Assembly: GCF_002214545.1 (NCBI RefSeq)
Contig: NZ_CP015105.1
Span: 124,001-188,000, forward strand
Reading direction: 5' to 3'
DNA from: Thermococcus thioreducens
GTDB lineage: Archaea; Methanobacteriota_B; Thermococci; Thermococcales; Thermococcaceae
Length of the DNA stretch: 64,000 nucleotides
Shown one piece after another: positions 1-9,694 of the stretch. The notes under the pieces were generated by a model. That model searched no databases, was not told the DNA's origin, and worked only from the letters and a program-made list of their open reading frames with translations. Made by a program: the position numbers and the translations under genes. Within the stretch, counting starts at the first letter, position 1. Each line of letters starts with the position of its first letter.

Positions 1-48
1 AGGAAACCTATTTCGTCCCGTCCATTGAGTTTAAGTGGGTGTAGCCCC

Positions 49-978
49 ATGAGGGTAAAATATCTCATACTGTTGGTTTTCCTTGTACCAGCCCTTATCC
101 TCCTTCCCGCTTTGGGGAATCTTGACCTTCTCGTTGTTCTCAGCGGAAGCATGCAACCCCTCTTCAACCCGGGAGACATGGTTGTAATTGAAATAGTTGA
201 TCCCAGCACAGTGGGAATCGGAGACGTCATAGCGTTCCACCCCCCTGATGCCAAAGACGAAAAAACACTGGTCACACACAGGGTCGTTGATGTGGTCACG
301 AACGGGAGCCACAGATACTTTCAGACCAAGGGTGACAACAACGAGGATCTCGATCCATTCCTGGTTCCCCCTGAGAATGTCGTTGGGAGGGCTGTCTTCT
401 CGATTCCCTATCTGGGATACCTTACAAGGCACAATCCCAACAGGACAGTCAAACTCGCGGTGTATTTCCTTCTCATAGTCTTCCCCGGGCTCATAGTCCT
501 GTACAGCGAGCTCTCGTACCTTAGGGGATACTCTCCAAAAATGGAGAGAAGGGAAGAGAAGCTGAAACTCTGGAGGTCGAGGACTGTAGAGGAGGTGCTG
601 CCTCTGCGGGCCGTTGGGATATTCTTTATCTCCATGGCTGTGCTTACTATGATGCTCCACCCAGCGATAGAGGCAACACCCCGGGGTGTCGTTAATACGG
701 GCACGCTTCCGGTTCTCCTGCTCAGAAACGGCGTACCCGACTACGTCTATCTGCCTCCCGGTAAAACGTACGCCGGGGACTACGAACTTGCCGTTAACTC
801 AGTCCTCCCCGTAATGTGGCTGGTCAAGGCATACGAGGTTAATCCTTTTATACTTAAATCGCTGAACGTTATAATATCCCTCCTGCTGACGCTCGTAACG
901 TTCCCTCTGTGGGTGAGGGAGTTCCCGGATATAAAAAGCCGGGTAAGGAGGCGGCACCATGAAACTCTGGGAATATAA
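49..978 (+). CDS. Archaeal signal peptidase I (S26, Ser/His type) with extra C-terminal membrane domain
   Basis: Membrane serine protease expected to remove signal peptides on the outer face of the membrane. The ATG at 49 starts a hydrophobic helix (residues about 4-28), followed by the catalytic serine motif LSGSMQP and a THRVV segment where a histidine takes the place of the bacterial lysine, as in archaeal, ER and SipW-type enzymes; a KGDNN motif follows. A second helix lies near residue 140. Unusually, residues about 180-309 continue with a charged linker, another helix, a roughly 60-residue outer loop and a final helix. The frame is open back to base 1, so an upstream start outside the window is not excluded, but the helix begins right after this ATG. 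Overlaps the next gene by 20 bases. Family assignment is firm; the C-terminal domain is unassigned. Confidence 0.85.
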   Translation: MRVKYLILLVFLVPALILLPALGNLDLLVVLSGSMQPLFNPGDMVVIEIVDPSTVGIGDVIAFHPPDAKDEKTLVTHRVVDVVTNGSHRYFQTKGDNNEDLDPFLVPPENVVGRAVFSIPYLGYLTRHNPNRTVKLAVYFLLIVFPGLIVLYSELSYLRGYSPKMERREEKLKLWRSRTVEEVLPLRAVGIFFISMAVLTMMLHPAIEATPRGVVNTGTLPVLLLRNGVPDYVYLPPGKTYAGDYELAVNSVLPVMWLVKAYEVNPFILKSLNVIISLLLTLVTFPLWVREFPDIKSRVRRRHHETLGI

Positions 979-1993
979 CCTGCTCTCCCGGATAAAACGG
1001 TACTGGGTGCCTCTAACCGTAATCTTTCTGCTTCTGGCGGCGGTTTTTGGTTATGCGTACATCACGACTCCGACAACGGTTACCAAGGAGATTACGGTCA
1101 CCAGAACCCTGTACCTCTGGTCTGGCGGGATTGAAGGGATGGGCGTTGTAGTTCAACCCAACCCTATATGGGACGTTGGAAGAAAAGTTGTACTGCCGAT
1201 ATACCCCCTGTCCATAATGCCCACAGCAGAGGTGGAACTTCACTTTAACATGAGTGGAGATAACGTCAACGTCGAATTCGAGAGGGAGCTGAAGGTTGTT
1301 TACTATCTCTCCTATGACAAGGAGAGGGTTGTGGAGGAGACGTACCGGGCGGTCTCCAACACTTCAACGGGTAGTTCCTTCGCGGACAGCCTGTCCCTAA
1401 ACATCAGTGATATCTTTAACCGGATAGAGCTCACCCGAAACATCCTGAAACTTCCAAAGGAGAGCGTTGGGGTTGAGCTCGTTGGCAGGATAAGGTACTC
1501 CGGCACCGTTAACGGCAGACCCGTGGAGGGTACCCAGGAGTTCCGGGGGAGCATAAGCTTCCCCTATGATGGATTTTACAGCATCGCGAGTGACCTGAAA
1601 AACGGCACTCAGGCGTTTACCGAGACTGTTACAGAAAACCGAACCGTAAACCAGGGAAAGCGTGTCATGTTCCTGGCACTCTCGGCTCTCTCTGCGGTTC
1701 TCGCGGGGATTGCAGTGGCCGTGGGTTGGAGGTTCAACCCGGCGGCATACAACGTTAACGAGATGGAGCTTGAGAGGGAGAAGAAAAAGCTCGCCAAGTG
1801 GGTAAGCTCTGGGAGGCTTCCTGAGCGTCTGTCCACTGAGAGGGTGGAGCTCGCTTCGCTTGCTGACCTCGTTGAAGCTGCCATAGACATGAACAAACGC
1901 GTGATCCACGACCCCAGCGAAGGTGTCTACTTCTTCTTGGACGGGGGGATGCTTTACTACTTCAGGGAAAGGATTACCAAAGGGGAGAAATGA
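959..1993 (+). CDS. DUF5305-type membrane-anchored protein
   Basis: 344-residue protein with an N-terminal helix (about residues 17-35), a large extracytoplasmic beta-rich region with N-glycosylation sequons (about 40-230), a second helix (about 235-256) and a cytoplasmic tail rich in charged residues. This layout and the [15 protein letters not shown] start match the archaeal DUF5305 family, known as a neighbour of SipW-like signal peptidases and TasA/camelysin-like secreted proteins. The start overlaps the signal peptidase gene by 20 bases with AAGGAGG-like sequence just before it, so the two are almost certainly co-expressed. Function is unknown; a role in processing or assembling a surface fibre is inference from family context only. 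Confidence 0.75.
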   Translation: MKLWEYNLLSRIKRYWVPLTVIFLLLAAVFGYAYITTPTTVTKEITVTRTLYLWSGGIEGMGVVVQPNPIWDVGRKVVLPIYPLSIMPTAEVELHFNMSGDNVNVEFERELKVVYYLSYDKERVVEETYRAVSNTSTGSSFADSLSLNISDIFNRIELTRNILKLPKESVGVELVGRIRYSGTVNGRPVEGTQEFRGSISFPYDGFYSIASDLKNGTQAFTETVTENRTVNQGKRVMFLALSALSAVLAGIAVAVGWRFNPAAYNVNEMELEREKKKLAKWVSSGRLPERLSTERVELASLADLVEAAIDMNKRVIHDPSEGVYFFLDGGMLYYFRERITKGEK

Positions 1994-2058
1994 AGTTCAA
2001 ACGAAAGTCTTTTTTAGCATCACTGTGGGATAGGCTTAGGAGTAAGAAGGTGATGCTC

Positions 2059-4800
2059 ATGAGCATGGACATGACCACTGAGATGTTCAAAGAGGAAGGA
2101 TGGATAAGAAAAACGTGTAAAGTGTGCGGTAAGCCCTTCTGGACGCTCGATCCGGACAGGGAGACCTGCGGCGACCCGCCATGTGACGAGTACGCCTTTA
2201 TAGGCAAGCCCGGCATACCTAAGAAGTACACCCTGGAGGAGATGCGCGAGAAGTTCCTGAGCTTCTTCGAGAGGCACGGCCACGGAAGGGTGAAGCGCTA
2301 CCCGGTTTTACCGCGCTGGCGCGATGATGTCCTCCTCGTTGGCGCTTCAATCATGGACTTCCAGCCGTGGGTCATCAGCGGCGAGGCCGACCCGCCCGCG
2401 AACCCCCTCACAATAAGTCAGCCCTCGATAAGGTTTACCGACATAGACAACGTCGGAATAACCGGCAGGCACTTCACGATATTTGAGATGATGGCTCATC
2501 ATGCATTCAACTACCCCGGTAAGCCAATATACTGGATGGACGAGACGGTCGAGCTCGCTTTCGAGTTCTTTACGAAAGACCTCGGAATGAAGCCCGAGGA
2601 CATAACCTTCAAGGAGAACCCGTGGGCCGGTGGGGGAAACGCGGGGCCGGCCTTTGAGGTGCTCTACCGCGGCCTGGAGGTTGCAACCCTCGTTTTCATG
2701 CAGTACAAGAAGGCCCCGGAGAACGCTCCAGCTGACCAGGTCGTCGAGATAAAGGGCGACTACTATGTCCCGATGGAGACGAGGGTAGTCGACACCGGCT
2801 ACGGCCTTGAGCGCTTGGTGTGGATGAGCCAGGGGACGCCGACGGCTTACGATGCCGTCCTCGGCTACGTCGTTGAGCCGCTGAAGAAACTCGCTGGAAT
2901 AGAGAGGATAGACGAGAGAATCCTCATGGAGAACTCCCGCCTGGCGGGAATGTTCGACATCGAGGACATGGGTGACCTCAAGGTTCTCCGCCAGGAAGTC
3001 GCGAGACGCGTCGGCATAAGCGTCGAGGAGCTTGAGAGGGCAGTAAGGCCCTACGAGCTCATCTATGCCATAGCAGACCACACGAAGGCTTTAACCTTCA
3101 TGCTGGCAGATGGGGTTATTCCATCGAACGTCAAGGCGGGCTATCTTGCCAGGCTCCTCATAAGGAAGAGCATAAGGCATTTGAGGGAGCTTGGTCTGGA
3201 GATACCGCTCGCTGAGATCGTCGCCATGCACATAAAGGAGCTCTCACCGACGTTCCCGGAGTTCAAGGAGATGGAAGATGTAATCCTCGATATAGTCAAC
3301 GTCGAGGAGAAGCGCTACCACGAGACGCTCAAGCGCGGTAGCGACCTAGTGAAACGCGAGATTGCCAAGCTCAAGAAGGCAGGAAAAGACGAGATACCCC
3401 TCGAAAAGCTGATCCTGTTCTACGAGAGCCACGGCTTAACTCCAGAGATAGTCGCGGAAGTAGCCAGGAGTGAGGGGGTTAATGTTCACATCCCCGACAA
3501 CTTCTACACCTTGGTTGCGAAGGACGCCGAGAGGACAGCGAAGGAGGAGGCCGCCAGGTACGTTGTTGACTTTGAGCTGGTCAAAGATCTGCCCGACACG
3601 AGGACGCTCTACTACGAAGATCCCTTCATGAAGGAGTTCGATGCGGAGGTGCTCAAGGTCATTGAGGACTGGGTCGTTCTCGACCAGACCGCCTTCTACC
3701 CCGAGGGGGGAGGCCAGCCCTACGACACCGGTGTGCTCACCGCTGGGGACGAAGAAGTGAGGGTAACCAACGTCCAGAAGGTCGGAAAGGTAATCCTCCA
3801 CCGCGTTGATAAACCTGAAGCATTCAAGGAGGGCATGACCGTCCACGGGAAGATCGACTGGGAGAGGAGAATCCAGCACATGCGCCACCACACCGGAACC
3901 CATGTCCTCATGGGCGCTTTGGTTAGGGTTCTTGGAAAGCACGTCTGGCAGGCTGGCTCTCAGCTCAGCACCGACTGGGCCAGGTTAGATATTTCTCACT
4001 ACAAGCGCATAACCGAGGAGGAGCTCAGAGAAATCGAGCGCCTCGCCAACAGGGTTGTCATGGAGAACAGGCCGGTGAAGTGGGAGTGGCTTCCGAGGAC
4101 AGAGGCCGAGATGAAGTACGGCTTCCGCCTCTACCAGGGTGGTGTTGTCCCAGGAAGGATCATCAGGGTTCTCAACATCAAGGACTGGGACGTCCAGGCC
4201 TGCGGTGGAACGCATCTGCCGAACACCGGGCTTATTGGCCCGATTAAGATTCTCAGGACGGAGCGCATACAGGACGGCGTAGAGAGAATAATCTTCGCCG
4301 CCGGAGAAGCTGCCATCAACTGGATGCAGGAAACCGAGAGGATACTGAAGAGGACGAGCGAGGTCTTCCGCGTTCCTCCGGAGAAGGTTCCAGAGACCGC
4401 CGAGAGGTTCTTCAACGAGTGGAAGGTGGCCAGGAAAGAGGTGGAGAAGCTGAGGAAGGAGCTGGCGAAGCTCCTCGTTTACGAGCTTGAGAGCGAGGCC
4501 GAAAAGGTCGGCGACGTTGAGTTCATAGGTAAAGTCGTCGAGGGGAAGATGGATGACCTCCGCGAGGCGGCAAACAAGCTCAGGAAGGAGAAGAGGGTTG
4601 TCGTCCTCATAAGCTGGGAGGGCCACTTCGTCGTTGCCGTGGGGGACAACCTCGACCTCAAGGCCGGTGAGCTGGCGAAGGTGATAACGAGCGTCGCCGG
4701 CGGTGGCGGCGGTGGAAGGAAGGAGCTCGCCCAGGGCAGAATCAGGAACCCGCTGAAGGCGGAAGAGGCTATAGCCGAGGTGAAGAAGAGCCTCGGCTGA
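2059..4800 (+). CDS. alaS: Alanine-tRNA ligase
   Basis: Charges tRNA-Ala with alanine and hydrolyses mischarged Ser/Gly-tRNA. The archaeal N-terminal extension carries a zinc-like cysteine set (C20, C23, C37, C42). The class II catalytic core follows, then the editing domain with HHTGTH (HxxxH at 611-615) and CGGTH (715-719), and a C-terminal DHHA1 domain with the glycine run GGGGGGR. At 913 residues it has the normal archaeal length. An ATG at 1990 overlaps the previous stop codon and would add 23 residues, but AAGGTGA at 2047-2053 is well spaced for ATG 2059, which also gives the usual archaeal N-terminus [10 protein letters not shown]. No frameshift or intein. Confidence 0.97.
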   Translation: MSMDMTTEMFKEEGWIRKTCKVCGKPFWTLDPDRETCGDPPCDEYAFIGKPGIPKKYTLEEMREKFLSFFERHGHGRVKRYPVLPRWRDDVLLVGASIMDFQPWVISGEADPPANPLTISQPSIRFTDIDNVGITGRHFTIFEMMAHHAFNYPGKPIYWMDETVELAFEFFTKDLGMKPEDITFKENPWAGGGNAGPAFEVLYRGLEVATLVFMQYKKAPENAPADQVVEIKGDYYVPMETRVVDTGYGLERLVWMSQGTPTAYDAVLGYVVEPLKKLAGIERIDERILMENSRLAGMFDIEDMGDLKVLRQEVARRVGISVEELERAVRPYELIYAIADHTKALTFMLADGVIPSNVKAGYLARLLIRKSIRHLRELGLEIPLAEIVAMHIKELSPTFPEFKEMEDVILDIVNVEEKRYHETLKRGSDLVKREIAKLKKAGKDEIPLEKLILFYESHGLTPEIVAEVARSEGVNVHIPDNFYTLVAKDAERTAKEEAARYVVDFELVKDLPDTRTLYYEDPFMKEFDAEVLKVIEDWVVLDQTAFYPEGGGQPYDTGVLTAGDEEVRVTNVQKVGKVILHRVDKPEAFKEGMTVHGKIDWERRIQHMRHHTGTHVLMGALVRVLGKHVWQAGSQLSTDWARLDISHYKRITEEELREIERLANRVVMENRPVKWEWLPRTEAEMKYGFRLYQGGVVPGRIIRVLNIKDWDVQACGGTHLPNTGLIGPIKILRTERIQDGVERIIFAAGEAAINWMQETERILKRTSEVFRVPPEKVPETAERFFNEWKVARKEVEKLRKELAKLLVYELESEAEKVGDVEFIGKVVEGKMDDLREAANKLRKEKRVVVLISWEGHFVVAVGDNLDLKAGELAKVITSVAGGGGGGRKELAQGRIRNPLKAEEAIAEVKKSLG

Positions 4801-4830
4801 TTCAAACCTTTTGGGGTGGTTGAAATCAGA

Positions 4831-5181
4831 GTGAAGGCCCTGACCAGGGAAGCGACTGAAATAGCCCGGGAAAGTGGGTTGATTGCGGTTCCAGAGTATC
4901 GCACGGCTGACGGCACTAGAATCGACCTGGCGATACTGAGCGATGGAAAGAAACTGCTCGCAGTCGAGTTCGAGAACTCCTACAAATGGATCCGGCAGAG
5001 GCTCCTCTACAACATCGTCAAGGCTTCCAGGGCCGGCTTCTCGGAGCTCTGGGTGGTGTACCCGTTTCAGGTGCCTTCCCTTGGCTGGATAAACGAGTAT
5101 GCCATGGAGCTGGGCGTAGAGCTTAAGATTCTCGGGCCGGAGGAGTTCATGGAAAAGATACGGAGCATCAGAGCCCAGTAG
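4831..5181 (+). CDS. Small PD-(D/E)XK nuclease-like protein
   Basis: 116-residue soluble protein. A segment RIDLAIL followed about 13 residues later by LAVEFEN resembles the D...ExK/E core of PD-(D/E)XK nucleases, and the flanking helix pattern agrees; the lysine is not clearly in place, so catalysis is uncertain. GTG 4831 is chosen because GGTGGTTGA at 4815-4823 is well spaced; GTG 4816 would lie inside that site. It sits 30 bases after alaS on the same strand and could be co-transcribed. I do not recognise a named family, and the nuclease assignment is inference from motif spacing. Confidence 0.6.
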   Translation: MKALTREATEIARESGLIAVPEYRTADGTRIDLAILSDGKKLLAVEFENSYKWIRQRLLYNIVKASRAGFSELWVVYPFQVPSLGWINEYAMELGVELKILGPEEFMEKIRSIRAQ

Positions 5182-5920
5182 GCTCGTCTATGAAGAAAAC
5201 TTCGATCCCAAACTTTTCTTTTACGACCTCCATCAGGGCCTTGACGCCCAAGGTCTCTGTCTTATAGTGCCCGGCGACGGCAACGCTTATTCCAAGGTCG
5301 AGGGCAGTCAGGTAGTCCGCGTGGGTAAACTCGCCGGTTACGAGGAGATCTATCTCCCTTCTCCACGCCTCTTCAAGGGCGAATGCTCCAGCCCCGCTGA
5401 TGGCTCCGACGGTTTTTATCTCCCCTTCCCCGAACTCGTAGGTTTTAACGGTTGTATCGAGCTTTTCGGCTATTACCTGGGCGACCTTCTCTATCGGCTG
5501 CGGCTCCTCGAACTCGCCGAGGAAGCCTATGCTCAGACCTTTGTATTCCCCAAAGGGTTCCTTCGGCTCAATACCAAGGAGCCTCAAAAGCCCGACGTTG
5601 TTTCCCACCTCGGGATGTGCGTCGAGCGGAAGATGTGCCGCGTAGAGGTTAATGCCCGCATCGAAGAGTGCCTTCAGGCGTCTGTAGTGCACCCCCGTGA
5701 TGTATCCCAGACCGCCCCATATCATGCCGTGGTGGACCACCATCATGTCGGCCCCGGCCTTCGCGGCCCTCCCGATTGTTCTTAGCGTCGTATCGACGGC
5801 AAAGGCTATTCTCTCAACTTCCTCCTTTCCTTCCACCTGGAGGCCGTTGCTCGATTTGTCTGGATAAGCCGAAATCTGCAGGTATTCATCGAGGAAGGCA
5901 ACGAGCTCGTCGCGGTTCAT
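5168..5920 (-). CDS. Nif3-like dinuclear metal-centre protein
   Basis: Member of the Nif3/YbgI/DUF34 family, ring-forming proteins with a two-metal site and debated activity (some bacterial members are named GTP cyclohydrolase 1 type 2 homologues). Metal ligands visible are the VHHG pair (H63, H64), HLPLD (H96, D100) and a C-terminal HYKTE. Length 250 residues is normal for the form without the central insertion. ATG 5920 is preferred over ATG 5941 because GGGTGAG lies just upstream. The 3' end overlaps the converging small nuclease-like gene by 14 bases. Confidence 0.9.
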   Translation of the reverse strand: MNRDELVAFLDEYLQISAYPDKSSNGLQVEGKEEVERIAFAVDTTLRTIGRAAKAGADMMVVHHGMIWGGLGYITGVHYRRLKALFDAGINLYAAHLPLDAHPEVGNNVGLLRLLGIEPKEPFGEYKGLSIGFLGEFEEPQPIEKVAQVIAEKLDTTVKTYEFGEGEIKTVGAISGAGAFALEEAWRREIDLLVTGEFTHADYLTALDLGISVAVAGHYKTETLGVKALMEVVKEKFGIEVFFIDEPTGL

Positions 5921-6019
5921 CTTCTCACCCCATATCCACATGGTGAATTATCTACTAACTGAATATGTCCAGCAAACCCTTTTAAAACCGAGCCTCAACT
6001 CCAGCCGAGAGGTGTTGGG

Positions 6020-7795
6020 ATGGATGGAGATGAGTTTAGGAAGGCCGTTGAGGAGCTCGCGAGGGCCCTCATGAACGGTGAGATAAAGAGCCGTGAGGAG
6101 CTCAACAGGTACAAGATAGCCGTATCCAGGAAGTATCACCTTTCAAAGATTCCCGGCAACTCTGACATTCTCAAGGCCATCCCGGAGGAGAGGCGCGAGG
6201 AGTTCAGGGAACTGCTCAAAAGGAAGCCCACTCGTACAATAAGCGGCGTCGCGGTAGTTGCCATGATGACCAAGCCCTTTCCGTGCCCACACGGCAGGTG
6301 CATCTACTGCCCCGGCGGGCCGAGCGTCGGCTCGCCCCAGAGCTACACGGGAAAGGAGCCTTCAGCTTTAAGGGCCGTCCAGAGCGCCTACCATCCGTAC
6401 ATCATCATGATGCGTAGGCTAAAGCAGCTCACCGACATAGGGCACGACGTGGACAAGGTTGAGGTCATAATCCAGGGGGGAACTTTTCCAGCGGTTGACC
6501 TGGACTACCAGGAGTGGTTCGTCAAGTGTGCCTTCAAAGCGATGAACGACTTCCCGCACTTTAAGGATATAGAAGACCTTGAGGAGAAGCTCGTCAGGCT
6601 GATAGTCCACAAAGACGAGTCCGTCTTTGATGAAGACCCCGCCTTTAGAGAGGCGTGGCAGAAAACACACGCAAAGCCCTACCACTACCTCGAAGACGAG
6701 CAGAGGAAGAACGAGAGGGCCAGAGTGAGGATGGTAGGCCTTACTATCGAAACGCGCCCCGACTGGGCCTTTGAGAGGCACATAGACAGGATGCTGAAGC
6801 TCGGAACGACGCGGGTTGAGCTCGGCGTCCAGACGATTTTCAACTTCATCCACGAGCGGACAAAGCGCGGTCACGGTGTCGAGGAGATAGTTAAAGCTAC
6901 ACAACTCCTCCGCGATGCAGGCCTTAAAATCAACTACCACATAATGCCTGGTTTGCCAGGAAGCAACTTCGAGCGCGACCTCTACACTTTCAGGGCGATT
7001 TTCGAAGACTCTCGCTTCAGGCCCGACATGCTGAAGATATACCCCACGCTCGTTACGGCAGATGCCCCGCTTTCCCGCTGGTGGAAGGAAGGAAAGTACC
7101 GCCCCTACCGCACCGAGGAGGCCGTTGAGCTTCTGGTTGAGGCATATAAGCTCTTCCCCAAGTGGGTCCGCGTGATGAGAATTCAGCGCGATATACCGGT
7201 TCAGCTCATCGTTGACGGCGTCAAGCACTCCAATTTGGGTCAGTTAGTCTTCAACGAGCTGGTTAAGAGGGGCATAAGACCGAGGGAGATTCGCTTTAGG
7301 GAAGTCGGCCACATGATGGAGAAGTTCGGGGTTCAGTCCGAAATCGAGCACATCAAACTGCTCCGTGAGGACTATGAAGCGGCTGGAGGTAAAGAGATAT
7401 TCCTCAGCTTTGAGGACGTCAAAAACGACATCCTCATCGGGTTCTTGAGGTTGAGGATTCCGAGTGAAAAGGCCCACCGGAGGGAGATAAACTGCTGTCC
7501 CTCAGCCATAGTCAGGGAGCTCCACATTTACGGCCCGCTCGTGCCGATAGGTGGAAAGCCTAAGTACGAGTGGCAGCACAGGGGATATGGAAGGGAGCTT
7601 TTGAGCGAGGCCGAGAGGATAGCGAGAGAGGAGTTCGACGTCAGGAAGATGCTCGTGATCAGCGGCGTGGGAGTTAGGAACTACTACCGGAAGTTCGGCT
7701 ACCGGAAAAACGGGCCCTACGTCGCCAAGAGGCTCGATAGGGGGTACGCTGACTTTGAAATCCTCGGGCACTTCGACGGGCACTTAAACACCTGA
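6020..7795 (+). CDS. elp3: Elp3-type tRNA U34 modification radical SAM/acetyltransferase
   Basis: Installs the carboxymethyl group at the wobble uridine of tRNAs. Order of domains: N-terminal tRNA-binding helices (1-70), radical SAM core with C89-x4-C94-x2-C97 (inside PCPHGRCIYCPGG), and a C-terminal GNAT acetyltransferase domain with the acetyl-CoA loop near residues 520-535 (HRGYGREL). At 591 residues it is full length. Start ATG 6020 follows GAGAGGTG. It stands alone on its strand, divergent from the Nif3-like gene, and the region between has a TTTTAAAA promoter element near 5980-5990. Confidence 0.95.
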   Translation: MDGDEFRKAVEELARALMNGEIKSREELNRYKIAVSRKYHLSKIPGNSDILKAIPEERREEFRELLKRKPTRTISGVAVVAMMTKPFPCPHGRCIYCPGGPSVGSPQSYTGKEPSALRAVQSAYHPYIIMMRRLKQLTDIGHDVDKVEVIIQGGTFPAVDLDYQEWFVKCAFKAMNDFPHFKDIEDLEEKLVRLIVHKDESVFDEDPAFREAWQKTHAKPYHYLEDEQRKNERARVRMVGLTIETRPDWAFERHIDRMLKLGTTRVELGVQTIFNFIHERTKRGHGVEEIVKATQLLRDAGLKINYHIMPGLPGSNFERDLYTFRAIFEDSRFRPDMLKIYPTLVTADAPLSRWWKEGKYRPYRTEEAVELLVEAYKLFPKWVRVMRIQRDIPVQLIVDGVKHSNLGQLVFNELVKRGIRPREIRFREVGHMMEKFGVQSEIEHIKLLREDYEAAGGKEIFLSFEDVKNDILIGFLRLRIPSEKAHRREINCCPSAIVRELHIYGPLVPIGGKPKYEWQHRGYGRELLSEAERIAREEFDVRKMLVISGVGVRNYYRKFGYRKNGPYVAKRLDRGYADFEILGHFDGHLNT

Positions 7796-7870
7796 ATAGT
7801 GTTTTATTCTCTCCAGGCTTTGGTTTTCTGGCTCTTCCCATTGGTTGGAAGACCTTTTCTCATCAGTAAA

Positions 7871-7879
7871 ACTTTTAAG
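7871..7879 (+). promoter_or_regulatory. TATA box for the tandem paralogue pair
   Basis: ACTTTTAAG lies 36-44 bases before GTG 7915. The preceding 75 bases after the elp3 stop hold T-rich stretches (for example GTTTTATTC) suited to archaeal termination. Confidence 0.5.
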
Positions 7880-7914
7880 CACCGGTGAACAGGTATGGAC
7901 TGAGGTGAGCCGGA

Positions 7915-8484
7915 GTGGTGAAAAAGCCCCGTGTTTCATATGAGACAAGCTTCCGGGCCAAGGTTCTCATACTGGCGCTCATCTTTGGGATCGCCATATT
8001 CATGATAGTGTATTACCCCCTGCTGAGCCATCAGACCAACCCTTGGGGAGTTGCCGCCCCAAAGGGGCAGATCGTCCTTGCCCAGAACTTTACCCTCGGT
8101 TCCGTGAACTACACCGACGCCGTTCCGGCAACGTCCGGGAACAACATCCTTGTCCTGAAGGGCAACGACAACTTGGGGGACACGCTCACCCTGGAAGTCC
8201 AGACTCCAGGATGGTGCATTGACCTTTGGGTATGGGGCGGCTCCTCGAAAGGCTGGCAGCAGAAGTACGACTGCGCCAGGGAAGTCCAGCTGAGTCAGTA
8301 CGCCTTCAGGAGGGTTCCGACACATGAGGCCAAGGAGATACTCTACTGGTACCTTGAGACGGGCTACGTGATAGTTTTCCACAAAGAGAACCCCGTTCAG
8401 AACTACGAGCTGGTAAACTTCACCGTGACATACGGCGGACAAACTGACTGGGGAGCGTTTAAGGTGTCCCTTGGGAAGTCATGA
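7915..8484 (+). CDS. Membrane-anchored protein, paralogue 1 of a tandem pair
   Basis: 189 residues: short basic N-terminus, one membrane helix (about 14-35), then an extracytoplasmic domain with N-glycosylation sequons and two cysteines (in GWCIDL and YDCAREV) that are conserved in the next gene and may form a disulfide. The domain ends YELVNFTVTYGGQTDWGAF. No catalytic motif seen and no family recognised beyond a Thermococcales-type hypothetical. GTG 7915 is chosen because AGGTGAG at 7903-7909 is correctly spaced. Transcribed with the downstream paralogue, nine bases away. Confidence 0.75.
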   Translation: MVKKPRVSYETSFRAKVLILALIFGIAIFMIVYYPLLSHQTNPWGVAAPKGQIVLAQNFTLGSVNYTDAVPATSGNNILVLKGNDNLGDTLTLEVQTPGWCIDLWVWGGSSKGWQQKYDCAREVQLSQYAFRRVPTHEAKEILYWYLETGYVIVFHKENPVQNYELVNFTVTYGGQTDWGAFKVSLGKS

Positions 8485-8493
8485 GGTGGTTCC

Positions 8494-9021
8494 ATGAGGA
8501 TATCCTACGAAACGGAGTTTCGGCTTAAGGTTCTTCTCATAGTTCTTATCTTCGGTATCATAATTTTCAGGATAATCTACTACCCCATCCTCACCCACAA
8601 GACCGTTCCATACGGCGTCGCCGCGCCGAAGGGGCAGATACTCCTCCTTGATAACATAACACTCGGCAACTACACCTGGGAGAACGCCGTTGACATGCAG
8701 AACCACCTGATACTGAAGGGGAGCGAGGACTACGGGAACTCCGTGCTCTTGGAAATTCAGACACCCGGCTGGTGTGCGGACGTTGCCTTCTGGGACGGGC
8801 AGAAGTTCATCGTGAGCGAGAAGTGTGTGAGAAAGCTGGCCATCTCCAAGTACTTCTTCATGGTGACCTCAGCATTCTACTGGTACGTGGAGCCAGGTTA
8901 TCACCTGATCTTCTACAAGCCAGGGGAAAATCCTGAAAAGTACGAGCTGGTTAACTTTACAGTGACCTACGGCGAGAAAACCGACTGGGGGGCCTTCAAA
9001 GTCGCCTATGGAAAAAGCTGA
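8494..9021 (+). CDS. Membrane-anchored protein, paralogue 2 of a tandem pair
   Basis: 175 residues with the same plan as its upstream neighbour: ISYETEFR start, one helix, the shared segment YGVAAPKGQI, the two cysteines (GWCADV, EKCVRK) and the near-identical end YELVNFTVTYGEKTDWGAF. The loop between the cysteines and the segment before the end differ most. The pair clearly arose by duplication and has diverged. GAGGTGGTTCC precedes ATG 8494. Function unknown; a small extracytoplasmic sensor or envelope component is only a guess. Confidence 0.75.
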   Translation: MRISYETEFRLKVLLIVLIFGIIIFRIIYYPILTHKTVPYGVAAPKGQILLLDNITLGNYTWENAVDMQNHLILKGSEDYGNSVLLEIQTPGWCADVAFWDGQKFIVSEKCVRKLAISKYFFMVTSAFYWYVEPGYHLIFYKPGENPEKYELVNFTVTYGEKTDWGAFKVAYGKS

Positions 9022-9151
9022 GGAGTTAAACCCTGCTTCGGCATCTTTTTTCATTGGTCTCGCCAGATTATGGCAGAAAGTCTGTTCTGTTAACAGAGGG
9101 CCAGGCATAGGTGTCCGATGCGTTTTTAACTTCCTCACCCGACCAGGGCAT

Positions 9152-9667
9152 ATGAGGTTCGACCCGAGGCCCTTCACCGAACCTGTGCCCTTCAGGTGCC
9201 TCTACTGCCTCGACTGCTGCCGCGGGAGGCACGTGTATCTGACTCTGGGGGACATAGGGAGGATAGCGAGAGCCGGCCACGACCCCCAAGAGTTCGTGAC
9301 GTTTTCCGTGGAAGGGAACAAAATCCGCTTCGTCCTCGCGGTGAGAGAGTGGGACCTCGGCTGCGTCTTCCACGACCCGGAAACCGGAAAGTGCCGGATT
9401 CATGGGGTCAACCCAGTAATCTGCAGGATTTATCCCTTCATGGTTTCGCGAAAGCCCCTCGGGGTCGAGGGAGAAAAACCGCTTCGGTACAGGGGCCAGA
9501 GTCTCTGGCTCTATTACGATGCATCCTGCCCGGGGATAAACGCTGAAAACCCTGAAACACTTATAACGCCGGAGGAAATAGCGGAGCTCGGCCTCGAGTT
9601 CGAGAGGGAGTTCGAGAGGACAGACATGGATGGCCTCGCGAGGCTCATTGATGAGCTCGAAAGGTAG
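9152..9667 (+). CDS. YkgJ-family cysteine-cluster protein
   Basis: 171-residue soluble protein of the YkgJ/Fe-S-or-zinc cysteine-cluster family. Cysteines occur at 16, 19, 22, 23 (CLYCLDCC), 71, 81 and 91 (GCVFHDPETGKCRIHG...PVICRIYP), the usual family spacing. Function of the family is not established; metal binding is expected. ATG 9152 is chosen because GTTTTTAAC at 9122-9129 is about 27 bases upstream, which fits a leaderless transcript, and because homology-like sequence begins here; an open frame runs back to 9008 but overlaps the previous gene. Confidence 0.8.
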   Translation: MRFDPRPFTEPVPFRCLYCLDCCRGRHVYLTLGDIGRIARAGHDPQEFVTFSVEGNKIRFVLAVREWDLGCVFHDPETGKCRIHGVNPVICRIYPFMVSRKPLGVEGEKPLRYRGQSLWLYYDASCPGINAENPETLITPEEIAELGLEFEREFERTDMDGLARLIDELER

Positions 9668-9694
9668 ATATATCCCCTTTGACTATATTAAAAC

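Noticed and set aside
1990-2058. Upstream ATG for alaS overlapping the DUF5305 stop
   Set aside because: The 23 added residues are not part of usual archaeal AlaS, and a well-spaced site favours ATG 2059.
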